In this document: positions 5,776-7,994 of the stretch, one piece after another
Position numbering within the stretch: the stretch's first letter is position 1
Layout of the letters: the number at the start of each line of letters is the position of its first letter
Assembly: GCA_003152255.1 (NCBI GenBank)
Contig: PLZT01000157.1
Coordinates: 1 to 7,994, forward strand
Origin: Methylocystaceae bacterium
GTDB lineage: Bacteria; Pseudomonadota; Alphaproteobacteria; Rhizobiales; Beijerinckiaceae
DNA: 7,994 nt
Reading direction: 5' to 3'
Program-made: the position numbers and the translations under genes
The notes under the pieces: generated by a model
Told to the model about the DNA's origin: nothing
What the model saw: only the letters and a program-made list of their open reading frames with translations
The model's database searches: none

Positions 5776-6573
5776 ATGGGTAGATATATCGCCCATAAGC
5801 GTCGCAAAATTAAGCGGACAAGCGAGGCGCGCGGCTCGGATGACGCCGTGGCCGCCGGCCTTCGTGCGCAACTATTAGCCTTGCAGCGCGCAGCTGAGCG
5901 GCTCGAATTGGAAAGAGCCCGCGTCGTCAAGCAGGCGCGGCTCATAGAGCGGCGGCTGGAGCGGCAGGACTCGGTCGTTGACAGGACGTCTGGCCGTAGG
6001 CGAACAGCTGCCCGTGCGGCAGGGTACGCTTTGATCTCGGCGACCGCAGGGATGCGGACGCTCTGTATTTCAATTGAGCGTGATCCCAGGGCGAACCCAG
6101 ATGATTTGTGGAGCGTAGACGTCAGAATAGAAGGCGAAGAAGCTCAAGGCTACCGCGTAAAAGACCCAACGATCCCTGCCAGCGAGGACGCGATTCATTT
6201 GATGCGGGCGCTTGCGCCGCGTATCGCCGAAGAGTTTGTCTTGGGCCGTGCGACGCCGGGTGCCGACACCAATAACTCCAACACGGCATCAATTCTCGCA
6301 GAGTGTTACATGCAAAAAACTCGAAGTGTGCTTACGCTCAATGAGGACGAAAAGAAGCAAGTTAAATGTGGAATCGTAGCGGAATCTGAAAGAACAGTCC
6401 TTCTAAGATTGAAATACTTTCAATACGAATTGAATGCCATGATAGAAAACCTTATGAACGCGACCTTTCTCAATCGCAAAAAATGTGACGCCGCTCTCCA
6501 AAGAATATATGCTGGTTTTCAAGATTTCTCTAACGGACAGATGGAATCTGTAAATGTTTCGTTTGACGCGTAA
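5776..6573 (+). CDS. unrecognised protein with N-terminal coiled coil
   Basis: This is a 265-residue cytoplasmic protein; I do not recognise a family. Residues 1-20 are basic (MGRYIAHKRRKIKR). Residues about 22-66 form a strongly charged Leu/Ala/Arg/Glu coiled coil. A middle alpha/beta part runs from about 80 to 160 (CISIERDP, LWSVDVRIEGEEAQGYRV), and the last 100 residues are helical with Lys/Asn-rich stretches. Base composition changes within the gene: up to about 6260 it is GC-rich, then clearly AT-rich to the stop, so the two halves may have different origins. No good Shine-Dalgarno precedes ATG 5776, and the 212 bases upstream hold nothing identified. It lies alone between an exported protein and a truncated minus-strand frame. 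That it is coding is likely from its length and uninterrupted composition. Confidence 0.6.
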   Translation: MGRYIAHKRRKIKRTSEARGSDDAVAAGLRAQLLALQRAAERLELERARVVKQARLIERRLERQDSVVDRTSGRRRTAARAAGYALISATAGMRTLCISIERDPRANPDDLWSVDVRIEGEEAQGYRVKDPTIPASEDAIHLMRALAPRIAEEFVLGRATPGADTNNSNTASILAECYMQKTRSVLTLNEDEKKQVKCGIVAESERTVLLRLKYFQYELNAMIENLMNATFLNRKKCDAALQRIYAGFQDFSNGQMESVNVSFDA

Positions 6574-6636
6574 AACTGAAGACAAAGAGGACAATTAGCG
6601 CTAAATCCTAAGCTGCATCACAAGTCAACAATTTCG

Positions 6637-6909
6637 TCAAAAACATAGAGTATTGAAAAATATAACCATTTTCCGTGCAAAGCTCCGGTGCAGAAGTGAT
6701 GAGTTATCTTGCAGCTTGGCCAGGGCCAATAGGGATGGCGGCTTGGGGTCATGTGCTGAAATGCTCAGTTGGAGCAAATCTCGTCCGCAATACATTCGAA
6801 GGCTGTCATCGTTGCCAAGCCATTTTTCCCATAGGCCATTGGGCTGATAACCGAGCGTCGAGTAAGGTGGACCGTCAGGAATCCATTGTGCGGGGCCGGG
6901 CTGACGGCC
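6637..6909 (-). pseudogene. 5'-truncated protein remnant, family not recognised
   Basis: On the minus strand the frame is open from just after a TAA (6910-6912) to a TGA at 6637-6639, 90 codons. It has no early ATG or GTG; the first Met is about residue 39. The product looks like real protein, with segments such as QWIPDGPPYSTLGYQPNGLW, LWEKWLGNDDSLRMYCGRDL and PPSLLALAKLQDNSSLLHRS. It is better balanced than the plus-strand frame over the same bases (6675-6935), which is rich in Trp, Cys and His. The open frame starts close to the palindrome and repeat boundary at 6923-6963, so the 5' end was probably lost in a rearrangement. Function unknown. Apart from this, the stretch 6574-7166 holds only the palindrome and repeat copy 2. 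Confidence 0.35.
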
Positions 6910-6922
6910 TTACTGCGCCCTG

Positions 6923-6963
6923 CCGTGCACACTGAAAGGCGATTTTCGCCTTTCAGTGCACAC
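6923..6963. repeat. 23-bp palindrome flanked by an 8-bp direct repeat
   Basis: The sequence TGAAAGGCGA-TTT-TCGCCTTTCA (10-bp perfect stem, about 6933-6955) lies between two copies of GTGCACAC (about 6925-6932 and 6956-6963). The single corresponding site in repeat copy 1 is AGTGCACA at 4581, without a palindrome. A short hairpin inserted with target duplication, or an element end, would give this pattern. No T-run follows on either strand, so a simple terminator is less likely. Confidence 0.6.
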
Positions 6964-7070
6964 TACCATTTTCGCACTCAATCGAATTTGCACCGAATAA
7001 GCATGTAGCTGATTTTGTTGGGAATAAGTTGCCGAACAGCATGCCGCGCCGCAGCATTATTTTTGACCGC
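6955..7070. repeat. 116-bp direct repeat, copy 2
   Basis: This is the same orientation and same length as 4581-4696, differing mainly near the left edge and at the CCGCGCCGC segment (about 7044-7052). Here the repeat sits downstream of the intact JAB gene, separated from its stop by about 96 bases. In copy 1 it sits upstream of the JAB fragment. The two copies bound about 2.3 kb that could be deleted by homologous recombination. Confidence 0.85.
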
Positions 7071-7166
7071 GCAAGCCCATTACCTCGCCGAGGGCTCGTC
7101 ATGATCGTTGAATTATCGTTCGATGAAGCCTCAGCGATTCCCACATTTTGACCCCTCGATATCAGT

Positions 7167-7820
7167 TCAATCGGGTTCGAATTTATTGAAGAAGGGAATG
7201 GGGTCGATTTGCACCAGCCGGGTGACGTTGCCCGTGTGCCGCCGCTTGCCCCTGCCGTCAAGGTAGCCGACAACCGCGTTCACCCAAAACCGGTAGGGGC
7301 CAACATCGAAATGAAAAACGTTTCGCCTTTTCCAACCCATGTCGGCCGCCGTTGAACGATCACGTCGACATATGGTTTGAACCAGCATGATCGGGGTGCT
7401 GTCGGCGCTTTCCCAAAGAAAGTCGTCGTCGAGGAAATCGGCGAAGTCGAGTTCGGAAAAGTCGAACCCAACCTTTTGGGTCACGGCTTTGGTGCTCGGG
7501 TAAGGATGACTATGAAAGTCGGCAAGCAGGGTTTGATGCGGGGCGAGTTGCTTGAATAGTTCCTCCTTGATTTTGCCTGCGCGACGGTTTGGCTCGACAC
7601 TCAGGGCCGCCCTTTTGGCGGTAAGGCTGATGCTGAGCTTGTCGAGAAAAAACACGATATCGCCATTGGGGAAGGCTTTTTTGCTTCCCCATACATAGCC
7701 GTATGTTTCAACGCCCGCTTTGCCGCTTGATCTTGGGCCGCGAAAACTGAAAGCCTCGACCGTCGCCAGGGTCATCGATTCAAGCAGCGAGGTTCCGAGC
7801 TTCACGCGATAGTTTGGCAT
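7167..7820 (-). CDS. JAB/MPN (Mov34/PAD-1) family protein with intact JAMM motif
   Basis: This is a 217-residue putative zinc metallopeptidase of the JAB/MPN fold. The JAMM metal-site residues are present: Glu38 (VETYGYVWG), His103 and His105 (DFHSHP), and Ser122-x-x-Asp125 (SELD). The gap between His-x-His-Pro and Ser is longer than in the classic motif. Family members remove ubiquitin-like proteins or cleave near their C-terminus; the substrate here is unknown. The C-terminal 80 residues (PIMLVQTICR, GWKRRN, HTGNVT) form an extra domain shared with the fragment at 4343-4587. No signal peptide. ATG 7820 follows a G-rich ribosome site, and the upstream DUF3768 gene ends 15 bases before, so the two are probably one transcript. 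No E1, E2 or ubiquitin-like partner is visible in the window; the upstream operon is cut off. Confidence 0.85.
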   Translation of the reverse strand: MPNYRVKLGTSLLESMTLATVEAFSFRGPRSSGKAGVETYGYVWGSKKAFPNGDIVFFLDKLSISLTAKRAALSVEPNRRAGKIKEELFKQLAPHQTLLADFHSHPYPSTKAVTQKVGFDFSELDFADFLDDDFLWESADSTPIMLVQTICRRDRSTAADMGWKRRNVFHFDVGPYRFWVNAVVGYLDGRGKRRHTGNVTRLVQIDPIPFFNKFEPD

Positions 7821-7835
7821 ATTGCGCCCCCCGGC

Positions 7836-7994
7836 TCAGTATTCGTCGGCGCGCATGATCGTCAGCACGCGGGTTGTCACTGCGGGGTCAGCCGCGTCGG
7901 GAGAGTGGTAGGTGAGGTCGCGGTCGTAATAGTCGATTTTGAACAGCAGGTCGTGGCCCTGCGCGACGATCATGCCGAAGTCATGCTCGCCGTA
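7836..7994 (-). CDS. DUF3768 protein, C-terminal end (5' part outside the window)
   Basis: The frame is open from the window edge to a TGA at 7836-7838, giving 52 residues. They read YGEHDFGMIVAQGHDLLFKI, then DYYDRDLTYHSPDAADPAVT, and end TRVLTIMRADEY. The YGEHDFG opening, the KIDYYD core and the TRVLTIM-EY ending are hallmarks of DUF3768, a family of unknown function common on alphaproteobacterial plasmids and integrative elements. The end is intact. It lies directly upstream of the JAB gene in the same direction, so they are probably co-transcribed. The start and any further partner lie outside the window. Confidence 0.88.
   Translation of the reverse strand, partial: YGEHDFGMIVAQGHDLLFKIDYYDRDLTYHSPDAADPAVTTRVLTIMRADEY

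Noticed and set aside
5643..5945. Minus-strand Arg/Ala/Ser-rich ORF
   Set aside because: It is antisense to the start of the coiled-coil gene and has typical GC-rich shadow composition.
6675..6935. Plus-strand ORF of 86 residues with a Cys-x-x-Cys
   Set aside because: There is no ribosome site and the composition is unusual; the antisense frame looks more protein-like.
6953..7273. Minus-strand ORF of 106 residues
   Set aside because: It is a shadow of the JAB gene end plus the 116-bp repeat; the residues shared with copy 1 are a by-product of the DNA repeat.
1..7994. CRISPR array
   Set aside because: No regularly spaced short repeats are present on either strand.

Overview
The window looks like an accessory, patchwork region of an alphaproteobacterium, probably of the Rhizobiales/Hyphomicrobiales type. 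Three things suggest this: a DUF3768 protein, small GC-rich conserved hypotheticals of alphaproteobacterial type, and a tRNA-Val(CAC) sequence. The genus cannot be fixed from the sequence. Base composition changes abruptly. Most blocks are GC-rich, while the ATPase gene at 1948-3602 and the second half of the gene at 5776-6573 are clearly AT-richer, as expected for recently transferred DNA.

Layout. Positions 1-165 are the 3' end of an ISAs1-type insertion sequence. A small conserved protein (318-584) follows, then an AT-rich spacer bounded by a 19-bp imperfect inverted repeat (585-673). On the minus strand come a small serine recombinase (927-1502) and an AT-rich Sll1717-type P-loop ATPase (1948-3602). 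The ATPase is split by a single-base frameshift just before its Walker A motif. A plus-strand ORF between them carries a helix-turn-helix-like segment. At 4133-4185 lies the 3' part (53 nt) of a minus-strand tRNA-Val(CAC) gene without its 5' part. This is the signature of an integrative-element attachment site, and its polarity puts the element to the right.

Right of that mark the DNA is a mosaic. It contains a truncated JAB/MPN protein fragment (4343-4587), a 116-bp direct repeat (4581-4696), a small conserved gene (4779-5048), an orphan exported Cys/His-rich protein of the kind found beside heavy-metal efflux operons (5207-5563), an unrecognised coiled-coil protein (5776-6573), a 5'-truncated open frame (6637-6909), a palindrome between 8-bp direct repeats (6923-6963), and the second copy of the 116-bp repeat (6955-7070). 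The window closes with a minus-strand operon: the C-terminal end of a DUF3768 protein (7836-7994), then an intact JAMM-motif JAB protein (7167-7820).

The only clear functional unit is the DUF3768-JAB pair, with a 15-nt gap. The rest reads as successive insertions and deletions around a tRNA attachment site. The best candidates for something new are the frameshifted ATPase next to a recombinase (possible island cargo or defence gene), the paired JAB copies with shared 116-bp repeats, and the inverted-repeat/AT-rich block at 585-673.
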